Positions 17,233-30,001 of a stretch of DNA of 64,000 nucleotides are shown in pieces; positions within the stretch are counted from its first letter, which is position 1; each line of letters starts with the position of its first letter. The notes beneath the pieces were generated by a model, which did no database searches, was not told the DNA's origin, and saw only the letters and a program-made list of their open reading frames with translations. The position numbers and the translations under genes were made by a program. Source of the DNA: Mycolicibacterium vinylchloridicum (GTDB lineage: Bacteria > Actinomycetota > Actinomycetes > Mycobacteriales > Mycobacteriaceae); NCBI RefSeq assembly GCF_013404075.1, contig NZ_JACBJQ010000004.1:124001-188000 (forward strand). Direction: 5' to 3'.

Positions 17233-17883
17233 TCAGCGGCCCCCCGATCCCGACGAGAATCGCAGCGAGATCTTCTCCGCGGTGAACGCCTCCGCATGCC
17301 TGCTCCGGCACTGCACACCGCGCAACCGGGACAAGCCCAGGAACGCCTCTTCGTCGAACCAGTCGTGTGACGACTGCGACGGATAGTGCTTGTGCAGCAG
17401 CCGTGCCTTCTCTTCGGCCACCCCCAGCGGCAGCGGATGGAACACGGTCGGCCGGGGAGTATCGGTCTCCCACTTCACGATCTCGTAGCCGAGGATCAGG
17501 TGATCGCGGAATTCGGTGGGAACCAATTCGGCGAGCAGCCGGTGATCCTGGTGGGCATCGTGGCGCTGCGGCCCGAAAACCACTGCTGGATCACATGATC
17601 GGCGGAAGTCGTGCAGTCCTTCCTTCACCTGCTGCCAGTACGCCGGGGCCCGGCCGTCGGGGATGTCCAAGACGGTCACGTGCACCGAGGCGCCCGGGCA
17701 GAACGCACGGAGCGCCGCGCGTTCCTCCGCTTCGCGTTCGCCACCACCGCCCGAGAGCACCAGCGCATGCACCCGTGAGACGGGCAGCGACAACAAGGTG
17801 CCGCCCATCCCGATCGCGATGTCGTCGCAATGCGCGCCGAGCACCGCGATCTCGTCCACCGCGCCGGTCATCAATTCACGCAT
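17233..17883 (-). CDS. PIG-L family deacetylase
   Basis: A 216-residue zinc-dependent N-deacetylase of the PIG-L/LmbE family (MshB and GlcNAc-PI deacetylase relatives). The metal and catalytic motif is GAHCDDIAIGMGGT (family consensus AHPDDExxGxGGT; Pro is Cys and Glu is Ile here), and the second motif HDAHQDHR is intact. It probably removes an acetyl group from an N-acetylated sugar during glycan synthesis. The ATG at 17883 overlaps the preceding nucleotidyltransferase gene by 8 bp; an ATG at 17871 is an alternative. Confidence 0.8.
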   Translation of the reverse strand: MRELMTGAVDEIAVLGAHCDDIAIGMGGTLLSLPVSRVHALVLSGGGGEREAEERAALRAFCPGASVHVTVLDIPDGRAPAYWQQVKEGLHDFRRSCDPAVVFGPQRHDAHQDHRLLAELVPTEFRDHLILGYEIVKWETDTPRPTVFHPLPLGVAEEKARLLHKHYPSQSSHDWFDEEAFLGLSRLRGVQCRSRHAEAFTAEKISLRFSSGSGGR

Positions 17884-18658
17884 GCGCGGGCTCCCACAAC
17901 GCCCACGGTCGATCGCCGTGGCGATACCCCTCGTCGAGTTCGGCTCGTTCCTTGAAGGTGTCGGCGGGTTTCCAGAAGCCCTCGTGCCGGTAGCCGTACA
18001 ACCGGCCGTGAGCGGCCAGCGCCTCGCAGGCGTCGGCAACCAGATCCCCGCCCGGCGGCAGATGGTCGAAAACCTCCTGGGAGAGCACGAAAAAGCCGCC
18101 GTTGATCCAGATCGGGAAGTTGGCGACCGGAACGATGTCCTTGACCTCGCCGGAGTCCTTCACCTCGACGCAGTGGAACGACTGCTGCGGCGGGACCAGC
18201 ATCATCGACACCGCGGCCCCGGAGGCATGAAACTTCTCCACGATGTCGTCGAGGCGGGCGTCGGTCAGCACGTCGGCATAGTTGGCCAGGAAGTACTCGT
18301 CGCCGTCGAGGTGCTCGCGCACGCGCCGCAGACGTTCCCCGATCGGCGATTCCAGCCCGGTGTCGACGAACGTGATCGTCCAGTCGCTGATGTCGTTGTC
18401 GAGCAGGTGAACCTCACCGTCGCGCATGACGAAGTCGTTCGACTCCGTCTCCCGGTACTGAAGGAAGTACTCCTTGATACGGGATGCGCCGTAGCCCAGG
18501 CACAGGATGAACTCCTTGTGCCCGAAATGCGCGTAGTAGCGCATCACATGCCACAGCAGCGGGCGGGGCCCGACCATCTGCATCGGCTTGGGGATGTCGT
18601 CGTGAATGGTGTTACGCATCCGCATGCCGTACCCACCGCAGAACAAGACCACTTTCAT
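17876..18658 (-). CDS. Glucose-1-phosphate cytidylyltransferase-like (RfbF family)
   Basis: A 260-residue nucleotidyltransferase. The N-terminal signature FCGGYGMRMR followed by KPMQMVGPRPLLWHVMRYYAHFG and the FILCLGYGASRIKEYF strand match RfbF-type enzymes, which make CDP-glucose from CTP and glucose-1-phosphate. YFLANYADVLTD (metal-binding Asp) and INGGFFVLSQEVFDHLPPG are also typical. CDP-glucose is the entry point to 3,6-dideoxy and branched sugars. It starts with ATG at 18658 and overlaps the C-methyltransferase gene by four bases. No CDP-glucose 4,6-dehydratase of classic type is encoded in this window. Confidence 0.83.
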   Translation of the reverse strand: MKVVLFCGGYGMRMRNTIHDDIPKPMQMVGPRPLLWHVMRYYAHFGHKEFILCLGYGASRIKEYFLQYRETESNDFVMRDGEVHLLDNDISDWTITFVDTGLESPIGERLRRVREHLDGDEYFLANYADVLTDARLDDIVEKFHASGAAVSMMLVPPQQSFHCVEVKDSGEVKDIVPVANFPIWINGGFFVLSQEVFDHLPPGGDLVADACEALAAHGRLYGYRHEGFWKPADTFKERAELDEGYRHGDRPWALWEPAHA

Positions 18659-19959
18659 CTGGCTTGACTCCCAACGACTTCCGGTTTCTTACTTACTGTG
18701 TGCAAGGTCGGCAACGGGTAGACCAGTTCGCCGCCCCAGTCCGCGACATACGAGAGCTGTTCGGTGATCTCGGTTTCCAGATTCCAGGGCAGCACCAGAA
18801 CGACGTCGGGGCGGTCCTGCGCGATCGCAGCCGGATCCAGGATGGGAATGCGGGTGCCCGGCGTGAAACGACCGTGCTTGTACGGGTTGCGGTCGACCGT
18901 GTACTCCAGGAGATCGCTGCGAATTCCGCAATAGTTGAGCAAGGTGTTGCCCTTACCGGGAGCGCCGTATCCGACCACACGCCGGCCGGCCGCCTTGCAC
19001 TCGAGGAGGAATCGCAAGAGTTCGTGGCGCAACGCCTCGGTCCGTGATCTCAGGCCCAGATAACCCGTGATGTCGTGCAGCCCCGCGCGCTTCTCCGCGG
19101 CCATGACGTCGAAGAACCGCGAAGTCGGCTCGGGCCCAAGGCTGTCGGGGCGGGCCCACAGCCGGATCGACCCACCGTGGGTGGCAACGAGTTCGGCATC
19201 GACGACGGACAGGCCGGCGGCGGCGAGCGCCCGGGTCGCCGAAAGCACGGTGTAGTACTGGAAATGCTCGTGGTAGATGGTGTCGAACTGTCCGAGCGTC
19301 ACCAGGTTCAGCGCATGGTGGACCTCGATGCTCACCCAGCCGTCGTCGGCTACCAACGCCCGCAACGCCTTTCCGAATCCGACGATGTCGGGGACGTGTG
19401 CGTACACGTTGTTGGCGACCACCAGGTCGGCGGGGCCGTGCTCGGCGACCACGGCGCCGGCGACGTCCTCGCCGAGGAAGTCGGTCCGGGTCGGAACTCC
19501 GCGGTCGCGGGCGACAGCACCCACGTTCTGCGATGGCTCGATCCCCAGGCACGGGATGCCGGCCGCGACCACGTGCTGGAGCAGGTATCCGTCATTGCTG
19601 GCCACTTCGACCACAAAGGAGTCCGGCCCCAGGTCCAGGCGGGCCGCGGCATCGTCGACAAATGACTCCGCGTGCCGGACCCAGCTGTCGGAGAACGAGG
19701 AGAAGTACGCGTACTCGGTGAAGGTGTCCTCGGGGGTGATCAGTGCCGGGATCTGCAGAAGCAGGCACTCGTCGCACAGTCGCAGATGAAGCGGATACGT
19801 CGGCTCAGGCGCGTCGAGCTCGTCGGCGCTCAAAAACCGTTCACACGGCGGCGTCGCCCCCAGGTCGAGGACACTCACCAGCCGGTCGGAACCGCACAGA
19901 CGACAAAGCACGCACCCTCGATTCAGTCCCGCACTCCGCTCCCCGCGGCGGCGGTGCAT
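18655..19959 (-). CDS. NDP-sugar C-methyltransferase (Methyltransf_13/23/14 type)
   Basis: A 434-residue SAM-dependent methyltransferase resembling those that methylate C3 of 4-keto-deoxy NDP-sugars. It has an N-terminal zinc-binding domain (CRLCGSD and CDECLLLQ, residues 18-70), a canonical SAM motif VVEVASNDGYLL (about residues 115-126), a YHEHFQYYT segment carrying the His/Glu pair implicated in catalysis in this family, and a C-terminal domain with GYGAPGKGNTLLNYCGI. The ATG at 19959 follows AAGGCG; longer frames upstream run into the AT-rich intergenic region. It is the first gene of the operon MT-rfbF-PIG-L-SDR. Confidence 0.82.
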   Translation of the reverse strand: MHRRRGERSAGLNRGCVLCRLCGSDRLVSVLDLGATPPCERFLSADELDAPEPTYPLHLRLCDECLLLQIPALITPEDTFTEYAYFSSFSDSWVRHAESFVDDAAARLDLGPDSFVVEVASNDGYLLQHVVAAGIPCLGIEPSQNVGAVARDRGVPTRTDFLGEDVAGAVVAEHGPADLVVANNVYAHVPDIVGFGKALRALVADDGWVSIEVHHALNLVTLGQFDTIYHEHFQYYTVLSATRALAAAGLSVVDAELVATHGGSIRLWARPDSLGPEPTSRFFDVMAAEKRAGLHDITGYLGLRSRTEALRHELLRFLLECKAAGRRVVGYGAPGKGNTLLNYCGIRSDLLEYTVDRNPYKHGRFTPGTRIPILDPAAIAQDRPDVVLVLPWNLETEITEQLSYVADWGGELVYPLPTLHTVSKKPEVVGSQAR

Positions 19960-20010
19960 CGATTCGCCTTGCCGGTTGTGACAGTAACCGGCAGTTGTTC
20001 GCTCGGACGT

Positions 20011-20040
20011 ACTGTAGCTACGTTTAGTTAGAAGCGGCAA
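20011..20040 (-). promoter_or_regulatory. Candidate SigA-type promoter for the sugar operon
   Basis: On the minus strand, TTGCCG (20040-20035) and TACAGT (20016-20011) are separated by 18 bases, placing a transcription start about 45 bases before the methyltransferase ATG. This is pattern recognition only; nothing else in the sequence confirms it. Confidence 0.35.
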
Positions 20041-22029
<1,989 letters not shown>

Positions 22030-22045
22030 GCAAGGGGCTACACCC

Positions 22046-22324
22046 GTGAGCAAGCACGAGGACATCACCGAACTCAGTGATCCCCGGGACATCACGCTGG
22101 ACAACCCGGAACCGCTGCCCGCCGAGATCCGCATCGAGAAGGGCAACCCGAGCGACGTAGATATCGCCGCCCTGGTCACCGTGCTGGCTGCCGCCAGTGG
22201 CGGCAATCCCGCACCCGGCCCGCAGGAACTCAACCTGTGGGGCCACCCCGTCGACAAGCTGCGCTACGGCATCTCGAGCTGGCAGCGGGTCACGCTCTTG
22301 GAGCGCATGCACCTCCGCAGGTGA
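22046..22324 (+). CDS. accE5: Acyl-CoA carboxylase epsilon subunit
   Basis: A 92-residue small subunit that stabilises the AccA3-AccD5 complex and stimulates its activity. The C-terminal block is the conserved part of the family: [14 protein letters not shown], then [29 protein letters not shown]. The N-terminus is acidic and short compared with the longer M. tuberculosis AccE5. GTG at 22046 with an AAGGGG ribosome site. The stop overlaps the maf GTG start. Confidence 0.88.
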   Translation: MSKHEDITELSDPRDITLDNPEPLPAEIRIEKGNPSDVDIAALVTVLAAASGGNPAPGPQELNLWGHPVDKLRYGISSWQRVTLLERMHLRR

Positions 22325-22962
22325 CCCGGGTCGTTCTCGGCTCGGCGTCATCCGGCCGGCTTCGCGTGCTGCGCAACGCCGGTATCGACCCGCTGGTCGT
22401 GGTCTCGGGTGTGGACGAGGACGCGATCGTCGAGCACCTGGGAACCGAGGCCGAACCCGGTGACGTCGTCACCGCCCTTGCCAAGGCCAAAGCCCGCGCG
22501 GTCCACCAGGTCCTGGACGGCGGCGTCACCTCGGATTGCGTTGTGATCGGCTGCGATTCGATGCTCTATGTCGACGGCCGCTTATCAGGCAAGCCGGAAA
22601 CGCCCGAACAGGCCGCGCTGCAATGGGATTCGATGGCCGGGCACGACGGTCTGCTCTACACCGGCCACTGCGTCATCCGGGTCCTGCACGGCGGCGCCGT
22701 CCACACCGCCACTGCGGCCGAGGTCACCCGGGTGCGATTCGCCTCCCCCGGTCCTACCGACCTCGCGGCTTATCTGGCCACCGGTGAGCCGCTTCAGGTT
22801 GCCGGTGCGTTCACCCTCGACGGGCTCGGCGGCTGGTTCGTCGACGGCATCGACGGCGATCCGTCCAACGTGGTGGGCCTGGGGCTGTCGGTGACGCATC
22901 GGCTGTTCAAGGACGTCGGCCTGGCGATCGGCGATCTATGGGCGGCCAATCCGGTTAGCTGA
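22321..22962 (+). CDS. maf: Maf-family nucleotide pyrophosphatase
   Basis: Hydrolyses nucleoside triphosphates, typically modified or non-canonical dTTP/UTP/CTP, to monophosphates and so cleans the nucleotide pool. It has 213 residues. Motifs: [18 protein letters not shown] at the N-terminus, [16 protein letters not shown] (catalytic Asp region), [18 protein letters not shown], and the C-terminal [18 protein letters not shown]. The GTG start at 22321 overlaps the accE5 stop codon (GTGA). Confidence 0.92.
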   Translation: MTRVVLGSASSGRLRVLRNAGIDPLVVVSGVDEDAIVEHLGTEAEPGDVVTALAKAKARAVHQVLDGGVTSDCVVIGCDSMLYVDGRLSGKPETPEQAALQWDSMAGHDGLLYTGHCVIRVLHGGAVHTATAAEVTRVRFASPGPTDLAAYLATGEPLQVAGAFTLDGLGGWFVDGIDGDPSNVVGLGLSVTHRLFKDVGLAIGDLWAANPVS

Positions 22963-22982
22963 TCAGCGGTAGGCTCGTCGTC

Positions 22983-23867
22983 GTGCCGCTTCCCGCAGAT
23001 CCCAGCCCCACCCTCAAGGACTACGCCCACCCGGAGCGCCTTGTCACCGCCGACTGGCTGTCGGCGCACCTCGGTACCCCCGGGCTGGCCATCGTCGAGT
23101 CCGATGAGGACGTGTTGCTCTACGACATCGGCCATATCCCCGGCGCGGTGAAGGTCGACTGGCACACCGACCTCAACGACCCGCACGTGCGTGACTACAT
23201 CAACGGCGAGCAGTTCGCCGAGCTGATGAACCGCAAGGGCATCTCCCGCGATGACACCGTCGTGATCTACGGCGACAAGAGCAACTGGTGGGCGGCCTAC
23301 GCGCTGTGGGTGTTCACGCTGTTCGGCCATCAGGATGTCCGGCTGCTCAACGGCGGACGCGATCTGTGGATCTCCGACGGCCGCGACACCACGCTCGATG
23401 TGCCCGCAAAGACCGGTTCCGGGTACCCGGTCGTCGAGCGCAACGACGCCGCCATTCGCGCCTTCAAGGACGACGTGCTTGGCTCCCTTGGCCATTCGAC
23501 GCTGATCGACGTTCGCTCCCCCCAGGAATACACCGGCGAGCGCACCCACATGCCCGACTACCCGGAGGAGGGTGCCCTGCGCGGCGGCCACATCCCCACC
23601 GCGGTGTCGGTGCCGTGGGCCAGGGCCGCCGACGACAGCGGCCGGTTCCGCAACCGCGCCGAGCTGGAAGAGGTCTACTCCTTCGTCGAGCCCGGGGACG
23701 ACATCATCGCCTACTGCCGCATCGGCGAGCGGTCCAGCCACACCTGGTTCGTGCTGACCTACCTGCTCGGCATTCCCGGTGTCCGCAACTACGACGGCTC
23801 CTGGACGGAATGGGGCAACACGGTCCGGGTGCCCGTCGTGGCCGGTGAGCAACCGGGCAGCCTGTGA
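22983..23867 (+). CDS. sseA: Thiosulfate sulfurtransferase SseA (two-domain rhodanese)
   Basis: Transfers sulfane sulfur from thiosulfate or 3-mercaptopyruvate to a thiol acceptor. The 294 residues form two rhodanese domains. The N-terminal one is inactive ([15 protein letters not shown], no active-site Cys). The C-terminal one has the cysteine in [13 protein letters not shown] (loop CRIGERS, near residue 245) and the [13 protein letters not shown] signature. GTG at 22983. The following SufE-like gene overlaps its stop, which suggests the pair works together in sulfur transfer. Confidence 0.93.
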   Translation: MPLPADPSPTLKDYAHPERLVTADWLSAHLGTPGLAIVESDEDVLLYDIGHIPGAVKVDWHTDLNDPHVRDYINGEQFAELMNRKGISRDDTVVIYGDKSNWWAAYALWVFTLFGHQDVRLLNGGRDLWISDGRDTTLDVPAKTGSGYPVVERNDAAIRAFKDDVLGSLGHSTLIDVRSPQEYTGERTHMPDYPEEGALRGGHIPTAVSVPWARAADDSGRFRNRAELEEVYSFVEPGDDIIAYCRIGERSSHTWFVLTYLLGIPGVRNYDGSWTEWGNTVRVPVVAGEQPGSL

Positions 23868-24283
23868 CGATGCCCGCGCCGCTGGCCGAGGTCGTCTCTG
23901 ACTTCGGCGACGTGCAGGGCCAGGACAAGCTCAAGCTGCTGCTGGAGTTCGCCGACGAGTTGCCCGCGCTGCCCGCCGACCTCGAAGAGTCGGCCATGGA
24001 GCCGGTGCCGGAATGCCAGTCGCCGTTGTTCCTCCACGTCGACGCCTCCGATGCCGATCATGTGCGGCTGTTCTTCAGTGCGCCCGCGGAGGCGCCGACC
24101 ACGCGTGGGTTCGCCTCGATCCTGGCCACCGGGCTCGATGGCCAGTCGAAGGCCGACATCTTGGCCGTGCCCGACGACTTCTACTCCGAGCTGGGCCTTG
24201 CGGCGCTGATCAGTCCGCTACGGCTGCGCGGCATGTCGGCGATGCTGGCCCGGATCAAGCGCCGTCTGCGGGCCACGGCGTAG
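23864..24283 (+). CDS. SufE-like cysteine desulfurase accessory protein (Rv3284-like)
   Basis: A 139-residue SufE family protein. Family members accept persulfide sulfur from a cysteine desulfurase and pass it to Fe-S assembly. The sulfur-accepting cysteine is in [14 protein letters not shown] (about residue 51), with downstream [17 protein letters not shown] and [15 protein letters not shown] as usual for SufE. The GTG start overlaps the sseA stop (GTGA), indicating a sulfur-relay operon at the end of the accD5 transcript. Confidence 0.88.
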   Translation: MTMPAPLAEVVSDFGDVQGQDKLKLLLEFADELPALPADLEESAMEPVPECQSPLFLHVDASDADHVRLFFSAPAEAPTTRGFASILATGLDGQSKADILAVPDDFYSELGLAALISPLRLRGMSAMLARIKRRLRATA

Positions 24284-24294
24284 CGGAGGTCGGT

Positions 24295-25518
24295 TTGCTT
24301 CGCCGGAGTAACGCCAGCGGCCTCGATCGGCTGATGGCGGGCACACGGTATGTGGGTTGCCTCGAGAACGTCGTCGTCCCGCAGCGCGATCTGGTGGCCG
24401 CAGCGCTGGACATCATCACCCGATCCGGACCGCACACCCGGCTCGGGTTGACCCCCGATGCGCGGGCATGGCGGTGGAGCTGGGCAGCCGAGTCCGCGCC
24501 CGAGATACGCGAGCTGCCCAGTGAGGTCGCCGATCGTGGAACCACCGCGGTACTCGAGTACATCCGCAACCTCATGGTCCCCCGCGGTCCGGTCGACGTC
24601 TACCTCTCCGACCGCCACATCGCATTCGACATCGATCATGGCCTCGGCGATGCGCGCCTCTACATCGATTGTGTGACAACACTTTTCGAACTCATTCGAG
24701 GAGCGGGCTCGAGTTGGTTGCGGGATCGGGACACCCCGATCCCGGTCATCCACGCGCTGGCCCACACCTTCGCGAACCCGAGCCGGCTGCGCAGCGCGTG
24801 GACCGAAGCCAGGCAGCGCGCCACTCCCGTCCGAAGCCGATCCGCCGCCGGTGCACCCGCAGCCCCGCCGCCCTCGGCAGCGGTGCAGGTGATCCACGTC
24901 GACGCCGCCACCGAGCGCGAAGTGGACGACTGGCGAGCGGCCGACGGCGCCGGCGTCAGCCGAGCGGTCGCCTGGCTCGTCATCGTCCGCACGGCATTGG
25001 CCCAGGCCGGACTGCCCCTCACCGACGCGCTGCGACTCGTCGTCGACTGCCGCCGCTATCTGCGGCCCCATGACCGCGTCAACGCGAACTTCATCTCAGG
25101 ACTCAGCGTCCAGGCCGGGCTGGACGCACCGGTCGGCGCCATCGACGCCGCGGTGAAAGCGCGCCTGGATGCGGCCTTGCCGCTGCTCGCGCTGACTTCC
25201 ACGTCGGCCCGAAACCTGGCCGCGCCGCTCAGCGCGACACGCGCGCAGCGCGCGCCCGCCGACACCCCCGTCGAGCTGGCCTACTCAGACGTCGGCAGGC
25301 TGTCCCCGTTCGAGCACCTGCCATGGCTCCCCGACCGCCCCCGGTCGATCAATGCGGCCCTGCAGCCGTGGGCGCCGGCGGATATTTCGGTGTTCAGCGG
25401 CACGATCGGCCGCGAACGCAGCATCACGGTGTCCTACCACGACGACGTGCACGACAGTCGTCTCCTGCAGGAAGCCGCCGAGGTGATCCGCACAGACCCG
25501 ATCCGATTGCTCAGATAG
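24295..25518 (+). CDS. Putative acyltransferase of the condensation-domain superfamily
   Basis: A 407-residue protein I do not recognise by name. It has features of the condensation/PapA/wax-ester-synthase fold. The segment FDIDHGLGDARLYIDC (about residues 104-119) contains an HxxxD motif (His-Gly-Leu-Gly-Asp) where these enzymes have HHxxxDG. The second half has NANFISGLSVQAGL and VSYHDDVHDSRLLQEAAE, which resemble the C-terminal acceptor lobe. If so, it would join an acyl-CoA to a hydroxyl or amine. A TTG at 24295 is chosen because GGAGG stands directly upstream; an ATG at 24334 is the alternative. Its position between the carboxylase genes accD5/accE5 and accA3 fits lipid metabolism. Confidence 0.55.
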   Translation: MLRRSNASGLDRLMAGTRYVGCLENVVVPQRDLVAAALDIITRSGPHTRLGLTPDARAWRWSWAAESAPEIRELPSEVADRGTTAVLEYIRNLMVPRGPVDVYLSDRHIAFDIDHGLGDARLYIDCVTTLFELIRGAGSSWLRDRDTPIPVIHALAHTFANPSRLRSAWTEARQRATPVRSRSAAGAPAAPPPSAAVQVIHVDAATEREVDDWRAADGAGVSRAVAWLVIVRTALAQAGLPLTDALRLVVDCRRYLRPHDRVNANFISGLSVQAGLDAPVGAIDAAVKARLDAALPLLALTSTSARNLAAPLSATRAQRAPADTPVELAYSDVGRLSPFEHLPWLPDRPRSINAALQPWAPADISVFSGTIGRERSITVSYHDDVHDSRLLQEAAEVIRTDPIRLLR

Positions 25519-25553
25519 AGACGAACTTACTCATTAGTAGGGGTACCAGCTGA

Positions 25554-25581
25554 TTCGTGTCTAACGAGCGGCGCTTACACT
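25554..25581 (+). promoter_or_regulatory. Candidate SigA-type promoter of accA3
   Basis: TTCGTG (25554-25559) and TACACT (25576-25581) are 16 bases apart, predicting transcription from about 25588 and a leader of some 50 bases. The -10 matches the mycobacterial consensus well and the -35 moderately. Confidence 0.4.
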
Positions 25582-25601
25582 GCCGTGCGAACCTATTTTT
25601 A

Positions 25602-28141
<2,540 letters not shown>

Positions 28142-28162
28142 GCCATCCAGCATGATGTTCTC

Positions 28163-28510
28163 GTGACTGAGGATCCAGACCGGGTTCGGCTTGGCACTGC
28201 CGAACGTGAAGGGGCGATGGCGTTGCTCGGCAGGCAGTTCTCCGAAGGCCGGCTCAACCCCGACGAGTTCTCCGAGCGCAGCGCCGCGATCGCCGCCGCG
28301 GTGACCCGTGCCGATCTCGAACCCATCTTCGCCGACCTGCCGGCCAAACCCGGTGCGGCCACGGCCTCGAGCATCGAACGCTCGCGTGACTGGCGGGCCA
28401 TCGTGATGGCGCTCATCCCGCTCGTCGCATTGGGATTCACCATCCTGGTACCGCACGGCTGGCTGGCCTGGCTGGCACTTCCGATCCTCGGCATCCTGCT
28501 CTACCGCTGA
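28163..28510 (+). CDS. DUF1707 SHOCT-like membrane protein
   Basis: A 115-residue protein. Residues 1-60 match the DUF1707 module (RVRLGTAEREGAMALLGRQFSEGRLNPDEFSERSAAIAAAVTRADLEPIFADLP), usually found at the N-terminus of small actinobacterial membrane proteins. Residues 75-115 form one or two membrane segments (IVMALIPLVALGFTILV, WLAWLALPILGILLY). The function is unknown. GTG start. The next gene begins one base after the stop. Confidence 0.75.
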   Translation: MTEDPDRVRLGTAEREGAMALLGRQFSEGRLNPDEFSERSAAIAAAVTRADLEPIFADLPAKPGAATASSIERSRDWRAIVMALIPLVALGFTILVPHGWLAWLALPILGILLYR

Positions 28511-28511
28511 T

Positions 28512-28838
28512 ATGGATCCCGTCGAAATCAACGCCGGCGCTTGGTATTTGCGTGCGCTGCGCGCCGACGAGCGGATCGATGACCGGCCCGCTCTCGCCGA
28601 ACTGGGCGAAACCGATCCGAATTACGTGGCCGCGCGTACAGCGCAGTGGGCGGACGAGACCGGCTACTCGTGGGCGGTGTGCGAACCGACGACCGGCGAA
28701 CTGCTGGCCGAGGTCACGATCGACCCGGCCGGCGCGAGGTTGTCGACGCGGGCCCGGCCCGGCCATGACGATGCCGCCGAAGTGGCCGCCGCCGCCGTGC
28801 GCCGCTTCGCTGCGGCTGCCCTCAACCTGACGGTGTAG
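28512..28838 (+). CDS. Small protein resembling the N-terminal half of a GNAT acetyltransferase
   Basis: A 108-residue protein. WYLRALRADERIDDRPALAEL and WADETGYSWAVCEPTTGELLAEVTI resemble the first strands of RimJ-type GNAT enzymes (LRPLxxxDA ... WAVxxxxTGELLGEV), but the acetyl-CoA-binding half (motif A, Q/RxxGxG/A) is missing. It may be a small domain with a different use or a truncated enzyme. ATG at 28512. It overlaps the convergent MobA-like gene by 17 bp. Confidence 0.55.
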   Translation: MDPVEINAGAWYLRALRADERIDDRPALAELGETDPNYVAARTAQWADETGYSWAVCEPTTGELLAEVTIDPAGARLSTRARPGHDDAAEVAAAAVRRFAAAALNLTV

Positions 28839-29379
28839 GCGTATCGATGTCCATCCCGGTGGCCAGGTCGGCGCAGTCGACGGTCACCACACCGGCCCGC
28901 CCGGCCAGGAAGCGGCGTGCACCTTCGTCGCCGTGCAGCGTTTCGACCAGCGCGGGCCAGTGCGCACGCGCGATGACGACGGGGTGCCCGGGCCGCCCGC
29001 CGTAGGTGGCTCGCGCGATGCCGGACTGCGACGAGCGAGCGGCCTCGAGCACCCGCACGACCACGTCGGCGCCGATGTCGGGGGTGTCAACGGTGAGCAG
29101 AACGGCGAAGTCGGCATGTGACACCGCCGTCAACCCCGCTCGCAATGAGGCCCCCATCCCCTGCTGCCAGTCGTGCGCCAACACCGCGCGAGCCGGCGCC
29201 GGAACATCCACGACGGCCGCGCCCAGCACCACCACCACGTCCTCACAGCCACCGCCGGCGAGCGCCTCTACCGCTGAGCGCAACCATAGTCCTTGGGCAG
29301 CAAGAACTTTCGGCATCCCATAGCGGACTCCTGCGCCGGCGGCCAATAGCACGCCGGCTATCTGGCCGGACTTCGACAT
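28822..29379 (-). CDS. MobA/MocA-like nucleotidyltransferase
   Basis: A 185-residue member of the MobA-like NTP transferase family. The N-terminal signature is GVLLAAGAGVRYGMPKVLA (consensus LAAGxSxRxGxxK), with LLTVDTPDIGADVV (metal-binding Asp) and GRPGHPVVIARAHWPAL typical of MocA, which attaches CMP to molybdopterin for xanthine dehydrogenase-type enzymes. No molybdoenzyme or other cofactor gene is nearby, so the substrate is uncertain. Confidence 0.75.
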   Translation of the reverse strand: MSKSGQIAGVLLAAGAGVRYGMPKVLAAQGLWLRSAVEALAGGGCEDVVVVLGAAVVDVPAPARAVLAHDWQQGMGASLRAGLTAVSHADFAVLLTVDTPDIGADVVVRVLEAARSSQSGIARATYGGRPGHPVVIARAHWPALVETLHGDEGARRFLAGRAGVVTVDCADLATGMDIDTPTPSG

Positions 29380-29527
29380 ACCACCAGTGTGACTCCCCGG
29401 CGCACGCCACTCTGAAGAAGATGATTAGAACCTGCCTCCGCCGGTGTCCCGGCAACGCTGCGGTGGCGTAGTGTTCAAGACAGGTTGAGTTAACAGCCGC
29501 CCGGAACTACGTCAAAGAGTCAATGAC

Positions 29528-29552
29528 GTGCGGGGCGTATGAGCTCCCGCAC
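29528..29552. other. Inverted repeat in the leader of the STAS gene
   Basis: GTGCGGG (29528-29534) and CCCGCAC (29546-29552) can form a 7-bp stem with an 11-base loop, about 65 bases upstream of the STAS start. There is no U-run, so it is not a classical terminator. It could be an operator or an mRNA structure. Confidence 0.3.
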
Positions 29553-29617
29553 CTTACGGGCATAGCTTCTCTGACGTGATCCACAGTACGAATACTCGTT
29601 CACTGATGGAGTCACTA

Positions 29618-30001
29618 GTGTCTGTCATCCACTTCACCACCCAATGGTCCACCGACAATGTCGGGATCATCACCGTCCACGGCGAACTCGACGCATCCAA
29701 TGCCGCCACCTTCGCCGACCATGTCGACGAGTGTGCGGCTGCGGGCACGCACCTGGTCCTGGACCTCAGTCCGCTGCAATTCTTCGGAACGGCCGGATTC
29801 TCGGCCCTGCACACCATCAACGTCCGATGTGCCAATGCCTCCGCACGATGGGCGATGGTGGCCGGCGAGGCGGTCTCCCGGCTGCTGCGGGTCTGCGATC
29901 CCGACCACACGCTGCCGGTGGCCGACTCCATCGCCGAGGCGGTCGCATTGCTCGACGGCGAGCCCCGACGGCTACTCGAGCTGGTCGCGGAGCCGAGCTA
30001 G
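29618..30001 (+). CDS. STAS-domain anti-sigma factor antagonist-like protein
   Basis: A 127-residue STAS protein. GIITVHGELDASNAATFADHV and LVLDLSPLQFFGTAGFSALH correspond to the SpoIIAA-type core; the residue at the phosphorylatable Ser position is in the FGTAGF loop (Thr). It is likely to bind an anti-sigma factor of the RsbW type, and the neighbour rsbW is the obvious candidate. GTG at 29618 was chosen because GGAG stands six bases upstream; GTG 29576 and ATG 29606 are in-frame alternatives without a ribosome site. The last 30 bases overlap the 3' end of sigF on the opposite strand. Confidence 0.78.
   Translation: MSVIHFTTQWSTDNVGIITVHGELDASNAATFADHVDECAAAGTHLVLDLSPLQFFGTAGFSALHTINVRCANASARWAMVAGEAVSRLLRVCDPDHTLPVADSIAEAVALLDGEPRRLLELVAEPS

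Noticed and set aside
29401..29575. SigF promoter for the STAS gene
   Set aside because: GGCGTAT occurs but no GTTT box stands at the right distance, so the consensus is not met.
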